The notes under the pieces: generated by a model
What the model was told of the DNA's origin: nothing
Database searches by the model: none
What the model saw: the letters and a program-made list of their open reading frames with translations, nothing else
Shown: piece by piece, positions 1 through 9,335 of the stretch
Layout of the letters: the number at the start of each line of letters is the position of its first letter
How positions within the stretch are numbered: the first letter of the stretch is position 1
Position numbers and translations under genes: made by a program
Origin: an uncultured Planctomycetaceae bacterium
GTDB lineage: Bacteria > Planctomycetota > Planctomycetia > Pirellulales > Pirellulaceae
DNA: 31,002 nucleotides
NCBI GenBank assembly: GCA_903927685.1
Contig: CAIYOB010000480.1
Coordinates: 1-31,002, forward strand
Direction: 5' to 3'

Positions 1-2
1 AC

Positions 3-1967
3 GGCAACGAGGCCGGCATCTTTGGCCGCGGCAGCGGACCGGGCGGGGATTTGACCTTGGGTCACTCGGCGGCGGCGAGCTTTGCCCAAGCCGACTGCGA
101 TGGTTACTCCGACTGGTTCCTGTCCGTCCGATTCACCAACGGCCCGGCGTCCCTGCGCGTCAGCCTTGGCCACGGCTCACCGTTTGTGTACTGCCTGTAC
201 TCAGGCGGCGATCCGGTCGTTCGTTTCTCGCGCCCGCCACAGGTCTGGTCCGGCCGGGCGGACGAACCGGTGCTGGGCGTCACCGCCGACGGTCAGCACT
301 ACGGTCTGTTTGGGCCCACGGGATCGACCTGGACGGGACTCGACAGCCCGACGTTCACCAACCGCGCCGGCGGCAAACCCTATTTCGCCGTGGCCTTGCT
401 GCCCGACAACCAGCCCGGCACGCTGGCCGCGTTCCGCAAGTACGCGTACAACCACGTGACGGACACGCGGGTCGAGTACCGGATCGAGGCCGGTCGCGTG
501 CAAGCCGTTTACCGCCCGACGGTCAAGGCGTACGAGGGCAACGAGCCGGGTACGCTGTTGGCCCTGTATCCCCATCAGTGGAAATACACCCGCACGCAGC
601 TCACGGATTGGACCTACGGTTCCGTGCGGGGCGTCATGAAGCTGGTCGTCGGCGAATCGTTCGCGACCGAGGTGCCGATCCAGGGCGTGTTGCCCATGCT
701 CCCGGCCGCAGGTGTCCCGGACACATCGCGGATGCTCGGGTACCTGAAGGCCGAGGCGGACAAGTTGAAGTCGGACGGGTTCGCGGACACGTACTGGGAA
801 GGCAAGCATCTCGGCCGCTTGACAACGCTCAGCGGCATCGCGGAGACGATGGGGGAAGCCGGCCTGCAACGGGCCTTTGTCGACGAGATCAAACGCCGGC
901 TGGAGAACTGGTTCACGGCCACCCCGGGCAAGGAACAGCCGGTGTTTTACTACAACGCCACGTGGGACTCGCTGATCGGCAGCCGGCCGTCGTATGGCAG
1001 CGACAGTTCGCTGAACGACCATCACTTCCATTATGGTTATTTCATTCGCGCGGCAGCCGAAGTGGCCCGCGTCGATCCCGGCTGGGCGGCCCAGTGGGGG
1101 CCGATGGTCCAGCTGCTGATCCGCGACATCGCCTCGCCCGACCGCCGCGATCCGCTGTTCGCCTACCTGCGGTGTTTCGACAAGTACGCCGGCCACTCCT
1201 GGGCTTCGGGCGACGCCAACTTTGGCGACGGCAACAACCAGGAGTCATCGTCCGAGTCGCTGAACGCCTGGTACGGCATGATCCTGTGGGGCCAGGCCAC
1301 GGGCGAGACGGCCATCCGCGACGCCGGTCTGTACCTGTTCAATACCGAGCGGATCGCTGTCGAGGAGTACTGGTTCGACGTGTCGGGAACGAATTACCCG
1401 CCCGACTTTCCCCATGTCGCGTTGGGGATGGTGTGGGGCGGCAAAGGCGCCTTTGGCACGTGGTTCTCCGGCGACATCGATTGCATTCATGGCATCAACT
1501 GGCTGCCGTTTACGCCTGCTTCGCTGTACATGGGCCGGCATCCGGACTATGTGCGGAAGAACTTCGAGCGGATCGTCGCCAAGCGGCCCGGCGGGCGCGA
1601 CTTCAACACGGGCTGGGGCGACCTGGTGGTGATGTTCTCGGCCCTGGCCGACCCGGCGGCAGCCGCCAAGTACATCGACGCCAACCCCAACTGCAAATTG
1701 GAGGGCGGCAACTCGCACGCCTTCATGTACCAGTGGATCCACACGCTGCAGGAGCTGGGGCGCAACGATACGGGCGTGACGGCCGATGACCCGATCGCCA
1801 ACGTGTTTCGGAAGGACGGCGTCACCAGCTATGCGGTGTACAACTACGAGGCGGCGGCGCGGAAAGTGCGTTTTTCCGACGGCGCCGAGGTGCTGGCCCA
1901 GCCCCGGACGCTCACCGTGCAACGCGGGACTACTCGGGCGAACTCTCCCACAGCCACAATTCGCTGA
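3..1967 (+). CDS. GH81 endo-beta-1,3-glucanase, 5' partial
   Basis: Glycoside hydrolase family 81 hydrolyses internal beta-1,3-glucan bonds (laminarin, curdlan, fungal wall glucan) and is normally secreted. The frame is open from base 3, so the N-terminus, including any signal peptide, lies left of the window; the TTG at 51 is not a convincing start. Family hallmarks are visible: an N-terminal beta-sandwich region, then the (alpha/alpha)6 part with NDHHFHYGYFIRAAAEVA (codons near 1014-1067), followed by GDANFGDGNNQESSSES (about 1210-1260), the conserved stretch carrying the acidic catalytic residues, and the late segment GGNSHAFMYQWIHTL. The tail ends in a small beta region. The stop lies 38 bp inside the convergent HEAT-repeat gene, so the last residues are antisense to that gene and may not be family sequence. 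Family assignment is from recognised motifs; substrate is inferred from the family. Confidence 0.88.
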   Translation, partial: GNEAGIFGRGSGPGGDLTLGHSAAASFAQADCDGYSDWFLSVRFTNGPASLRVSLGHGSPFVYCLYSGGDPVVRFSRPPQVWSGRADEPVLGVTADGQHYGLFGPTGSTWTGLDSPTFTNRAGGKPYFAVALLPDNQPGTLAAFRKYAYNHVTDTRVEYRIEAGRVQAVYRPTVKAYEGNEPGTLLALYPHQWKYTRTQLTDWTYGSVRGVMKLVVGESFATEVPIQGVLPMLPAAGVPDTSRMLGYLKAEADKLKSDGFADTYWEGKHLGRLTTLSGIAETMGEAGLQRAFVDEIKRRLENWFTATPGKEQPVFYYNATWDSLIGSRPSYGSDSSLNDHHFHYGYFIRAAAEVARVDPGWAAQWGPMVQLLIRDIASPDRRDPLFAYLRCFDKYAGHSWASGDANFGDGNNQESSSESLNAWYGMILWGQATGETAIRDAGLYLFNTERIAVEEYWFDVSGTNYPPDFPHVALGMVWGGKGAFGTWFSGDIDCIHGINWLPFTPASLYMGRHPDYVRKNFERIVAKRPGGRDFNTGWGDLVVMFSALADPAAAAKYIDANPNCKLEGGNSHAFMYQWIHTLQELGRNDTGVTADDPIANVFRKDGVTSYAVYNYEAAARKVRFSDGAEVLAQPRTLTVQRGTTRANSPTATIR

Positions 1968-4539
1968 CGACGACGTTGGGCTGGGCTTCGTTGCGAAACG
2001 TAATTCGCAGCGTGCCGTCGCGGTACAGGTCCGCCGGCACGGACAGCACCCTTTCTTCCGGCGCCTGCTTGTCAGCCCCCGACGGCAGCTTGGTCTTGTC
2101 CAGCACTCGGGTCTCGTCTTCGCCCTTGCCCGTGGCCAAGATCACCGCCTGGGCCCGGGTGGCGTGGTCGAAATCCCACCAGGAAAAGCCGAGCTGGTAC
2201 GACTTGGCGGGTTTCAGGCCGCTGGCTTCGAAGATCACGCGGCCGCTGTCGAAAAACACGCTGCCGAAGCGGACGTCGGCGACCTGTTCGGACCCGGTCC
2301 AGAAGTACGTGCCGCCGCCGACCAGTCGCAACAGCGGCCCGTCCTTGGCTCCGTCGGCCGCGTCGGGACCGCAGTCCAGGTAGCAGGCCAGGCGATACCC
2401 GGGCGGAGCCCGCTTGGCCAACGCGGCCTTGGTGGCGTCGCTGCGCGCCTTGTCGAACTGCAGCGCTGTCTGGGCGGCGTCGGGCGGCGGGGCCTTCAGC
2501 GCCTCGTCATCCAAGGCGGCCGCGTCCGCCGCCACGGCTTGATCCTTGGTCGTGTCCAGCAACTTCCGCATCGCCGCCCGCACGCTGGGGGCGTCGCGGC
2601 GGACCAGGCCGCGCGCGATCCGGAGCGTGGCGACCTCGGCCTCGGCCAATACGTCGGGATCGCCCAGGAAGCCGGCGGCGACTTGCAGCGCGCCCGGCTC
2701 GGCCGCCTCGGCCAACGTCGCCAGCAGCAGCCGCTTGGACTGCGGATTCGTGGCGATTGGCTGAATGGCCTCCAACATCTTCAGCCGGGCGGCGGCGTCC
2801 TGGATCTCGCCAGCCAGTCGCAGGTAGCCGCGCAGCGCCAGGACTCGGTGCGGCGGGCTCGCTGCCGATTGGGCCAACTGCAGCAGATCCGGGGCCGCCG
2901 CGGCGTCGGGCCAAGCGGCCAGCGCACGAACCGCCGCGTCCAGTACCGCGGCGTCGGGGTTCACCAACTGGCCGCGGACGGCGGCGAGCGAGTCGGCGCC
3001 GCCGATTCCTCGCAGCACGCGCACCAACGCCGGCTTGGCCTGATTCGGAGCACGCTCCAGGGCGGCCAGCACGGGGGCCAGTCGCTGCTGGGGGCTGGCC
3101 AGCCGGCTGCCCGCTTCGAGCACGGCGCGCTCGCCGGCCTGCGCGTCGGCCGGCGTCGGGGCGGCGACCAGCAGCGCGACCAGGGGCGCGTAGCTGTCCG
3201 CCTCGGCCACGGCAGCGAGGGCTTCGAACGCGGCCAGCCGGACCTGCGCATCCGGGTCCGCGGCCGCCCGCAGTAGCGTCGGCGCAGCGCCCGCCGCCCG
3301 CCGTGCCGCGAGCACGCGGAAGAGCGCCGTCCGGCGGGCCGCGTCGCCGTCGCCCGCCAGGGCCAATAGCGCCGGCTCGACTCCGGCGCCGGTCATTCTG
3401 GCCAGTGCCGACTGGGCCGCCGGCGGCAGCGTCCCGCTGCCCGCAGCCGCCAGTTCCAGCAAGCGCGGGACCAGCGCCGCGTCACCCAATGTCGCCAGCG
3501 CCGAAACGGCCGCCACGCGAACCGGTTCCTGTTCAGCGGCGGTCAGTTTCTGCACGGCCGCTGCTGCCGCGCGGTCACCCCGCTGGGCCAGCGCGTCCAG
3601 CAACAGGACTTGCCCCGCCGCGTCCAGTTGCGGCAAACGCTCCACCAGGGCTGTCGTCACCGCAGCGCCCGGCAGGCGGCTGGCCAACTGCATCGCGGTC
3701 GCCTGCAGCAGGGGCTCGTCGGCAGCCAGCGTGCTCAGTACAACCGGGACGGCCTTGTCCGGGGCGACTCGCGCCAAGCCGAGCAGTCCGCCCACGCGTT
3801 GGGCGGGCGGCAGGTCGGAAGACCAAATCTGCTCGTAGATCCCGGCGGCGGACTGCGCATCGCCTGTGGCGGCCCGCCGCTCGGCACACTGCAGGCGCGC
3901 GTTGTGCAGCCGGATCGCGGTCGTGGGTGTGGCGCGTGCGGATTGCAGCGCGGACGCGGCCTCGGCGGTCGCGATCTTGCCCAGCGCTTCCACCGCGGCG
4001 GAGGCGACCGAGGGATCCGTGTGCGACAGCAGTTCGGCCAACTCCCGAGCGGCTTTGTCGTCGCGGCGCAGGCCCAGCGAGTTGATCACGCCAATCCGCA
4101 CCGGGCCTTGCAGCCGGCTGAGGGCGTCGCGCAGGGCGGCCAGCGACGCGTCGCCGGGAATGGCGTCCAGCGTGTAACGGGCGATCTCGGCTGTCTGCGG
4201 ATCGTCCAGCAACTTGGCCAGCAGCGGGACTTGTGCGTCACTGCCCACGATCGCCAACTGCTGGCACAGGAACACGCGTGCCGCGTGCGTCGTGCCGGGC
4301 GCGGCCAGAATCGCCGCCAGGCGTTGGGCCACGTCGGACCGGCTGGCGGCGTCAGTGGCTTGACGCAAGACGGCCCGTTCGAGCACGCGAAGCGGTTGAT
4401 CGTTCTGGCCGTAATCGTAGGTCTGCAGCTGGGCCAACGCCTGGTCGAGTGCCATCTCCGGCACGGATTCGGCGGCGATGGCAATGCCGGCGAGGGTTGC
4501 CAGCAGGAAGGGCAAGGTCTTGATGGTGGCGATGGACAT
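1930..4539 (-). CDS. Secreted PBS/HEAT-repeat protein with C-terminal beta-sandwich domain
   Basis: Predicted 869-residue exported protein. Residues 1-22 form a typical Sec signal (MSIATIKTLPFLLATLAGIAIAAE), and this ATG is preferred because the longer upstream reading lies over the preceding gene's end and is not protein-like. Residues of about 40-690 are alanine/leucine-rich paired helices of the PBS-lyase HEAT type, with recurring patterns such as AALRDALSRL and AVEALGKIA. The last ~155 residues (from PPGYRLACYLDCGPDA) change to an aromatic, beta-rich domain with FSWWDFDHATRAQAVI and ITFRNEAQPNVVVSELWLWE, resembling malectin or galactose-binding folds. HEAT solenoids are protein-binding scaffolds; no catalytic motif is visible. 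It lies 62 bp downstream of the Gfo/Idh/MocA gene on the same strand, probably in one transcript with it. No strong Shine-Dalgarno is seen. Its function is unknown. Confidence 0.85.
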   Translation of the reverse strand: MSIATIKTLPFLLATLAGIAIAAESVPEMALDQALAQLQTYDYGQNDQPLRVLERAVLRQATDAASRSDVAQRLAAILAAPGTTHAARVFLCQQLAIVGSDAQVPLLAKLLDDPQTAEIARYTLDAIPGDASLAALRDALSRLQGPVRIGVINSLGLRRDDKAARELAELLSHTDPSVASAAVEALGKIATAEAASALQSARATPTTAIRLHNARLQCAERRAATGDAQSAAGIYEQIWSSDLPPAQRVGGLLGLARVAPDKAVPVVLSTLAADEPLLQATAMQLASRLPGAAVTTALVERLPQLDAAGQVLLLDALAQRGDRAAAAAVQKLTAAEQEPVRVAAVSALATLGDAALVPRLLELAAAGSGTLPPAAQSALARMTGAGVEPALLALAGDGDAARRTALFRVLAARRAAGAAPTLLRAAADPDAQVRLAAFEALAAVAEADSYAPLVALLVAAPTPADAQAGERAVLEAGSRLASPQQRLAPVLAALERAPNQAKPALVRVLRGIGGADSLAAVRGQLVNPDAAVLDAAVRALAAWPDAAAAPDLLQLAQSAASPPHRVLALRGYLRLAGEIQDAAARLKMLEAIQPIATNPQSKRLLLATLAEAAEPGALQVAAGFLGDPDVLAEAEVATLRIARGLVRRDAPSVRAAMRKLLDTTKDQAVAADAAALDDEALKAPPPDAAQTALQFDKARSDATKAALAKRAPPGYRLACYLDCGPDAADGAKDGPLLRLVGGGTYFWTGSEQVADVRFGSVFFDSGRVIFEASGLKPAKSYQLGFSWWDFDHATRAQAVILATGKGEDETRVLDKTKLPSGADKQAPEERVLSVPADLYRDGTLRITFRNEAQPNVVVSELWLWESSPE

Positions 4540-4601
4540 GGGACTTCTGGGAGGAAGGTGAGTTGTGGAAGGAAACGCGGCGACCAGCTGCCGCGTCGAG
4601 A

Positions 4602-5939
4602 TTACAGGACCCACGGGCTGCGCATCGGGCGGCGGAGCAGGGCATTGGCCACGTCGTCGTTCACGAAGCGTTCGGCGGTCCAGTCCCAGGTCAGTTTGCG
4701 GCCGGCCCGGGTCGCGATGTCCGAGACGATGGTCAGCACGGTGGCCGCAAAGCCGGCGTCGACATTGGACACGGGATCGCGGCGGGTGCGAATGCAGTCC
4801 ATCCAATTCGTATGATGGTTGTACGACTCGACCAGGTGCCGATCCTCGGGACGCAATGTCAGCTTCAGCAGGGATGCCGGTTCGGCCTGGATGCCGCCGC
4901 GGACGACGTGGACCCAGCCGTCCTCGCCCTCAAAGCGGACGCCGTGCGGCTGGCCGCTGTCGTCGGTAAAGATCATCCGGACTCCGTTCTCAGCCACGGC
5001 TTCGACGCGCCAGGAAATCGACGTGTTCGCCAACCCCTCGGTCGGAAACACGGCGGTGCCCTGCAGGTCGATCCGGCCGGTACAGAACTCCGGAGCGCCC
5101 CACAGCGCGCTGTCGATATGGTGCACGCCCCAGGAGCCGATCCAGCCGATGCAATAGTCGTACACGAAGTACCAGTTATAGCTGCACTGGAGGTCGTTGT
5201 ACGGCTTGGCAGGCGCGGGTCCCAGCCACATCTCGAAATCCAAGTCGGGCGGCACCGGGGCCGGCTGGGCCACGGGCAGCGCTCGGCCGCCAGGCACGGC
5301 GACCTTGACGGTGTGCAGTTTGCCGAGATAGCCGTTCAGGGCCAATTCCGCCGCCAAACGGAAGTTGCGGTCGGACCGCTGTTGCGTGCCCAACTGGAAC
5401 ACGCGGCCGTGCCGCCGCACCGTCTCCCGGACCACCTGGCTTTCGTACGCGGTCAGCGTCATCGCCTTTTCACAGTACACGTCCTTGCCGTGCCGCATCG
5501 CCCAGACCGAGTGCAAGGCGTGCCAGAACTCCGGCGAGGCGATCACGACCGCATCGATGTCGTCGCGGGTGACCAGGTCGCGAAAGTCGGCATAGGCGTC
5601 GCAGCCGTGGTAGCTGCCGCGGCCGATTTCGTCGGCGTAGCGGTCCTCGGCCCGCTGCTTGGCCGCCATCCGCTTGGACTGGAACGGGTCGCAGACCGCC
5701 ATGACTTGGGTGGCCGGATTGCCCACGAACCCGCCCAGGTGCCCGGAGCCTTGCCCGCCCAGCCCGATGTGCCCAGTCCGCAGCCGGTCGCTGGGCGGCG
5801 TCCGTCCGGCAGCGCCCAGAACGGACGCCGGGACAAAGTACGGGGCGGCGAGCGTCGCCGTGGCGCCGGCCAGGAAGCGGCGGCGGGACACGGGACACTT
5901 GTCCGCACTGCCGTCAGAACGGAATGCACTACTTCGCAT
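4602..5939 (-). CDS. Gfo/Idh/MocA-family oxidoreductase with Tat signal
   Basis: A 445-residue NAD(P)-dependent dehydrogenase-like protein of the Gfo/Idh/MocA family, which oxidises or reduces sugars, inositols and related polyols. Residues 18-44 (SRRRFLAGATATLAAPYFV...) form a twin-arginine export signal, common in planctomycete members. A Rossmann nucleotide-binding loop HIGLGGQGSGH follows at about 58-68, and the family C-terminal alpha/beta domain contains MWLGPAPAKPYND and GVHHIDSALWG. The usual EKP motif reads CEKAMT here, so the proline is replaced. The ATG at 5939 is supported by GAGGAG eight bases upstream. The gene begins 33 bp after the recQ stop and is followed by the HEAT protein. 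Export by Tat would allow folding with bound cofactor before transport. The exact substrate cannot be read from sequence. Confidence 0.88.
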   Translation of the reverse strand: MRSSAFRSDGSADKCPVSRRRFLAGATATLAAPYFVPASVLGAAGRTPPSDRLRTGHIGLGGQGSGHLGGFVGNPATQVMAVCDPFQSKRMAAKQRAEDRYADEIGRGSYHGCDAYADFRDLVTRDDIDAVVIASPEFWHALHSVWAMRHGKDVYCEKAMTLTAYESQVVRETVRRHGRVFQLGTQQRSDRNFRLAAELALNGYLGKLHTVKVAVPGGRALPVAQPAPVPPDLDFEMWLGPAPAKPYNDLQCSYNWYFVYDYCIGWIGSWGVHHIDSALWGAPEFCTGRIDLQGTAVFPTEGLANTSISWRVEAVAENGVRMIFTDDSGQPHGVRFEGEDGWVHVVRGGIQAEPASLLKLTLRPEDRHLVESYNHHTNWMDCIRTRRDPVSNVDAGFAATVLTIVSDIATRAGRKLTWDWTAERFVNDDVANALLRRPMRSPWVL

Positions 5940-5972
5940 GCTTTGATCTCCTCGAGTGGAACCTCGCCCGCG

Positions 5973-7844
5973 TCATCCAGGTGGACTGCCAATGTCCATC
6001 CGCAAACCGTGGGCTCGGCAGTACGCCGCGATACAGTCGACGAACTCCTGCCCGTAATCGGCCAACTTCTTGTCGCCGACGCCCTTCACTTGACGAAATG
6101 CCAGCAGGGACGACGGCCGACGGCGAGCCATATCGCGGAGCGCCGCGTCGCCGAACACGATGTAGGCGGGCACCTTCTGCTCCAGGGCCTTTTCATGCCG
6201 CAGCCGGCGCAACTCGTCGAACAAGCCCCGCTCGACGCCCTCCCACGATTCCGCGGCCACCCGGGACTTGGGAGGCTTGACGTCTTTGCCCGTCCGGACC
6301 GGCCGCAGAAGCCGCGGCGTGACTTCGCCCCGCAGCAGCTGCCAGCCGGCGGGGGTGACCTGCAATTGGTTGTACTCGCCGATCTTGGCCAGATAGTCCT
6401 GGCTGACCAGTTGTTCGATCCAGTCGCGGATCGTGCGCAGGTGCTCGTCGGCCAGCAAGCCCCAGGTGCTCAAGCGGTCGTGGCCCTGCTGGACGATCCG
6501 CTGCTCCTTGGAGCCGTTCAGCACCTTGGCGGTATAGTCGCCACCGAACCGCTGCTGCAGCCGCATCACGCAGGACAGGATCTTCTGGCCGACGACCAGC
6601 GCGTCGTCGACCAGATCCAGCTGTCCCAGGCAGACATCGCAGGCGCCGCACGAGTCGCCTGACAACCGTTGCCCGAAATACTCGACGATCGCCCGGTGCC
6701 GGCAGCGGACGCCGGTACAGAAGTCGAGCATGCCGGACAGCGATCGCAAAGCGCCCTCGCGGCCCGAATCCGCCGAGCCCTCGACGATGCTCTTCCAGAT
6801 GCCGAAGTCCTGGCCGGAATAGAACAGGCAGCATTCGGCCTCCAGCCCGTCGCGGCCGGCCCGGCCGCTTTCCTGCTGATAGTTCTCCAGCGACTTGGGC
6901 ATGCCCGCGTGGATGACGTAGCGCACGTTGGGCTTGTCGATGCCCATCCCGAAGGCCACCGTGGCGATGATCGTGTCCGCCTTGTCCTCGATGAACATCT
7001 CCTGGTGCCGGCGGCGCTGGTCGTCCGTCAGGCCGGCATGGTACGGCAGGACGCGATAGCCCAGTTCCGCCAAGGTGGCGGTGGTCTGGTCGACGTCTTT
7101 GCGAGTGATGCAATAGATCACCCCCGACTCGCCGCGATGCCGATCCAGCACCTCGCGGATCTGCCGCAAGCGGTCGTGCCGGCGCTGGACCTTGTAGATC
7201 AGGTTCGGCCGGTCGAACGAGCCGACCAGAAACTCTGGATTCGTCAGCTGCAACTGCTCGGCGATGTCCCGCCGGACCGCTTCCGAGGCGGTGGCCGTGT
7301 AGGCATGAATGCCGATCTGCGGAAAAGCCTCCTTCAAGACCCGCAGCCCGCGGTATTCGGGGCGAAAGTCGTGCCCCCAGGAACTGATGCAGTGAGCTTC
7401 GTCGATGGCGATCAGCGAGATGCGGGCCGAGCGGAGGAATTCGAGCGTCCCTTCGGTCAGCAGCCGCTCCGGCGCCAGGTACAGCAAACGCAGGCGGCCG
7501 CTGCGGATGCCGTCGGACACCTGCCGCCGCTCGGCCGACGACAGCGTGCTGTTGGCGAACGCGGCCGGGACGCCACAGTTCCGCAGGGCGTCGACCTGGT
7601 CCTTCATCAGCGAGATCAAGGGCGACACGACCAGGGCCAAGCCCGGCAGGCACATCGCCGGGGCTTGAAAGCACAGCGACTTGCCGCCGCCGGTGGGCAA
7701 GACGACCACCGAGTCCCGCCCTTGCACGGCGCAGCTCATCGCCTCGGCCTGCAGCGGCAGGAAGCTGTTGTAGCCCCAGTACTGGCGGAGCACTGCGGCC
7801 AGCGGGGCCAGGGGCGATGGATCGGTGTGCCGGCGGACGGTCAT
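5973..7844 (-). CDS. recQ: ATP-dependent DNA helicase RecQ
   Basis: A 623-residue 3'-5' DNA helicase acting in recombination and fork repair. Visible motifs from the ATG at 7844: motif 0 region (YWGYNSFLPLQAEAM), Walker A LPTGGGKS (50-56), motif II IDEAHCISSWGHDFRPEY (about 147-164), motif VI QESGRAGRDG (324-333), then the RQC zinc-binding cysteines (C376, C381, C399, C402/C405 in CTGVRCRH and CGACDVC), a winged-helix region, and a C-terminal HRDC domain (about 525-605, with KGVGDKKLADYG). This is the complete RecQ-HelC-RQC-HRDC layout of standard length. The reading frame extends far upstream, but that part is antisense to the divergent Gfo/Idh/MocA gene and lacks family sequence. No clear Shine-Dalgarno precedes the chosen start, so the start is less certain than the identity. 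It is the first of three genes on this strand. Confidence 0.96.
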   Translation of the reverse strand: MTVRRHTDPSPLAPLAAVLRQYWGYNSFLPLQAEAMSCAVQGRDSVVVLPTGGGKSLCFQAPAMCLPGLALVVSPLISLMKDQVDALRNCGVPAAFANSTLSSAERRQVSDGIRSGRLRLLYLAPERLLTEGTLEFLRSARISLIAIDEAHCISSWGHDFRPEYRGLRVLKEAFPQIGIHAYTATASEAVRRDIAEQLQLTNPEFLVGSFDRPNLIYKVQRRHDRLRQIREVLDRHRGESGVIYCITRKDVDQTTATLAELGYRVLPYHAGLTDDQRRRHQEMFIEDKADTIIATVAFGMGIDKPNVRYVIHAGMPKSLENYQQESGRAGRDGLEAECCLFYSGQDFGIWKSIVEGSADSGREGALRSLSGMLDFCTGVRCRHRAIVEYFGQRLSGDSCGACDVCLGQLDLVDDALVVGQKILSCVMRLQQRFGGDYTAKVLNGSKEQRIVQQGHDRLSTWGLLADEHLRTIRDWIEQLVSQDYLAKIGEYNQLQVTPAGWQLLRGEVTPRLLRPVRTGKDVKPPKSRVAAESWEGVERGLFDELRRLRHEKALEQKVPAYIVFGDAALRDMARRRPSSLLAFRQVKGVGDKKLADYGQEFVDCIAAYCRAHGLRMDIGSPPG

Positions 7845-7989
7845 GGCGAGTCGTGGAGTCGCGCGGGAAAAAATGTCGCTGAATTGTCTCGCTCGTTCTA
7901 CCGCAAAACGACTTTCGTGTACACTGGATAGGCCGCTGCAACGACCGGCAACGCGCAACTCGCCACCCCCTTCCTCAGGAGCTAACGAC

Positions 7990-9279
7990 ATGTCACGCTC
8001 GCCCGTGTGGACTCGACGAAGATTCCTGCAAACTGCGGCGGCCGCCGTGGTGGCGCCCACGATCATCTCGGCCCGGGCCCTGGGCGGCGAAGGGGCGGTC
8101 GCGCCGTCCGAGCGGATCACGGTGGGGTGCATCGGCCTGGGCAGCCAGGGCCGGGGCAACATGCACGCGTTCCTGGGCCAGCGCGATGCCCAGGTCGTCG
8201 CCTTGTGCGAAGTGGACGATTTGAACCTGAATCGCGCCGTCGCCGACGTGGCCGGCCGGTTGGGGCCCAACGCGGGAGTGACCACCACCAAGGATTTCCG
8301 CGAGATCATCGCCCGGGCGGACGTCGATGCGGTGATGATCAGCACGCCCGACCACTGGCACGCGCCGATGTCGGTGGCGGCCGCCAAGGCGGGCAAAGAC
8401 GTGATCTGCGAAAAGCCCACGGTGACAATCGCCGAGGGGCGGACGCTGTGCGACGTCGTCAAACGGTACGGCACGGTGTACCAGACGTCCACCGAGGACC
8501 GCTCGGTACCGCAGTACCTGCGGATCGCGGAACTGGTCCGGAACGGCCGGATCGGCAAACTGCACACGATCCACGTCGGCTTGCCGGCGGGACCGGGCAG
8601 CCCCGGCAACCCGACCCCGCAGCCCGTGCCGCCGGGCCTGGACTGGGACATGTGGCTGGGCCCGGCCACCTGGGCGCCGTACTGCCCCGACCGCGTGCAT
8701 TTCAATTTCCGCTGGATCAGCGACTATTCGTGCGGGATGCTGGCCGACTGGGGCATGCACCTGCTGGACACGGCCCAGTGGGGCAATGACAGCGAGCACA
8801 CGGGGCCGGTCGAAGTCGAAGGCTCGGGCCAGTATTATGCCAACGGGCTGTACGACACGGCGCATCACTTTGACTTGACCTACAAGTACGCCAGCGGCGT
8901 GGTCCTGCATGTCAAGAGCACGGGGCCGGCGATCCGTTTCGAAGGCAGCGACGGTTGGGTCGGTAACACGGGCTGGCGGGCTCCGGTCGAGGCCTCTTCG
9001 CCCGCGATCCTGGACAGCGTGATCGGGCCGGAGGAGACGCATCTGTACACCTGCCCGCAAGGCGAACACCGCAACTTTTTGGACTGCGTCAAGTCGCGGA
9101 AAGATCCGTACTTTCCCGCCGAAATCGCTCAGCGCTGCAACACGATCTGCCACATGGGCAACATCGCCATGCAACTGCGGCGCAAGCTGCGGTGGGACCC
9201 GGAACACGAGCGGTTCGTCGATGATCCGGAAGCCAATCGGCTGTTGAGCCGCGTGTACCGCGAGCCGTGGGGAGTGTGA
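7990..9279 (+). CDS. Gfo/Idh/MocA-family oxidoreductase with Tat signal (second copy)
   Basis: A 429-residue exported dehydrogenase-like protein. The N-terminus MSRSPVWTRRRFLQTAAAAVVAPTI is a clear twin-arginine signal. The Rossmann loop CIGLGSQGRGNMHAF (about residues 45-60) and the intact EKP motif (ICEKPTVTIAEG) are present, as are the family segments MWLGPATWAPY, WGMHLLDTAQWG and a late HRNFLDCVKSRKDP. The ATG at 7990 is chosen because AGGAG lies eight bases upstream and the signal peptide starts there. It diverges from recQ across 145 bp. It is a paralogue of the protein encoded at 4602-5939 but not a recent duplicate: only the framework motifs are shared, and this copy keeps the EKP proline. 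It is probably a periplasmic sugar or polyol oxidoreductase; its substrate is unknown. Confidence 0.9.
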   Translation: MSRSPVWTRRRFLQTAAAAVVAPTIISARALGGEGAVAPSERITVGCIGLGSQGRGNMHAFLGQRDAQVVALCEVDDLNLNRAVADVAGRLGPNAGVTTTKDFREIIARADVDAVMISTPDHWHAPMSVAAAKAGKDVICEKPTVTIAEGRTLCDVVKRYGTVYQTSTEDRSVPQYLRIAELVRNGRIGKLHTIHVGLPAGPGSPGNPTPQPVPPGLDWDMWLGPATWAPYCPDRVHFNFRWISDYSCGMLADWGMHLLDTAQWGNDSEHTGPVEVEGSGQYYANGLYDTAHHFDLTYKYASGVVLHVKSTGPAIRFEGSDGWVGNTGWRAPVEASSPAILDSVIGPEETHLYTCPQGEHRNFLDCVKSRKDPYFPAEIAQRCNTICHMGNIAMQLRRKLRWDPEHERFVDDPEANRLLSRVYREPWGV

Positions 9280-9285
9280 GGCGAT

Positions 9286-9320
9286 CCCCGCGGTGCGTCC
9301 ACGAAAAGACCCTCCACGCC
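9286..9320 (+). repeat. 35-bp direct repeat, copy 1
   Basis: Matches 9425-9459 at 33 of 35 positions; both copies contain ACGAAAAGACCCTCCACGCC. This copy continues into 9307-9339, where GACCC and CCAC can pair with GTGG and GGGTC to give an imperfect hairpin. It begins seven bases after the Gfo/Idh/MocA stop, so it may serve as a transcription end signal, although no T-tract follows. Confidence 0.75.
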
Positions 9321-9335
9321 GGCCGGGGTGGCTGG

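Noticed and set aside
1786..5000. Plus-strand frames opposite the HEAT-repeat protein
   Set aside because: Low-complexity Arg/Pro/Gly readings caused by the biased codon usage of the real minus-strand gene.
7920..7925. TACACT as a -10 box for the divergent Gfo/Idh/MocA gene
   Set aside because: No acceptable -35 at 16-18 bases; the match alone is too common to call a promoter.
7845..8705. Upstream extension of recQ to 8705
   Set aside because: This extension lies antisense to the Gfo/Idh/MocA gene, has no RecQ similarity, and the helicase domain begins normally after the ATG at 7844.
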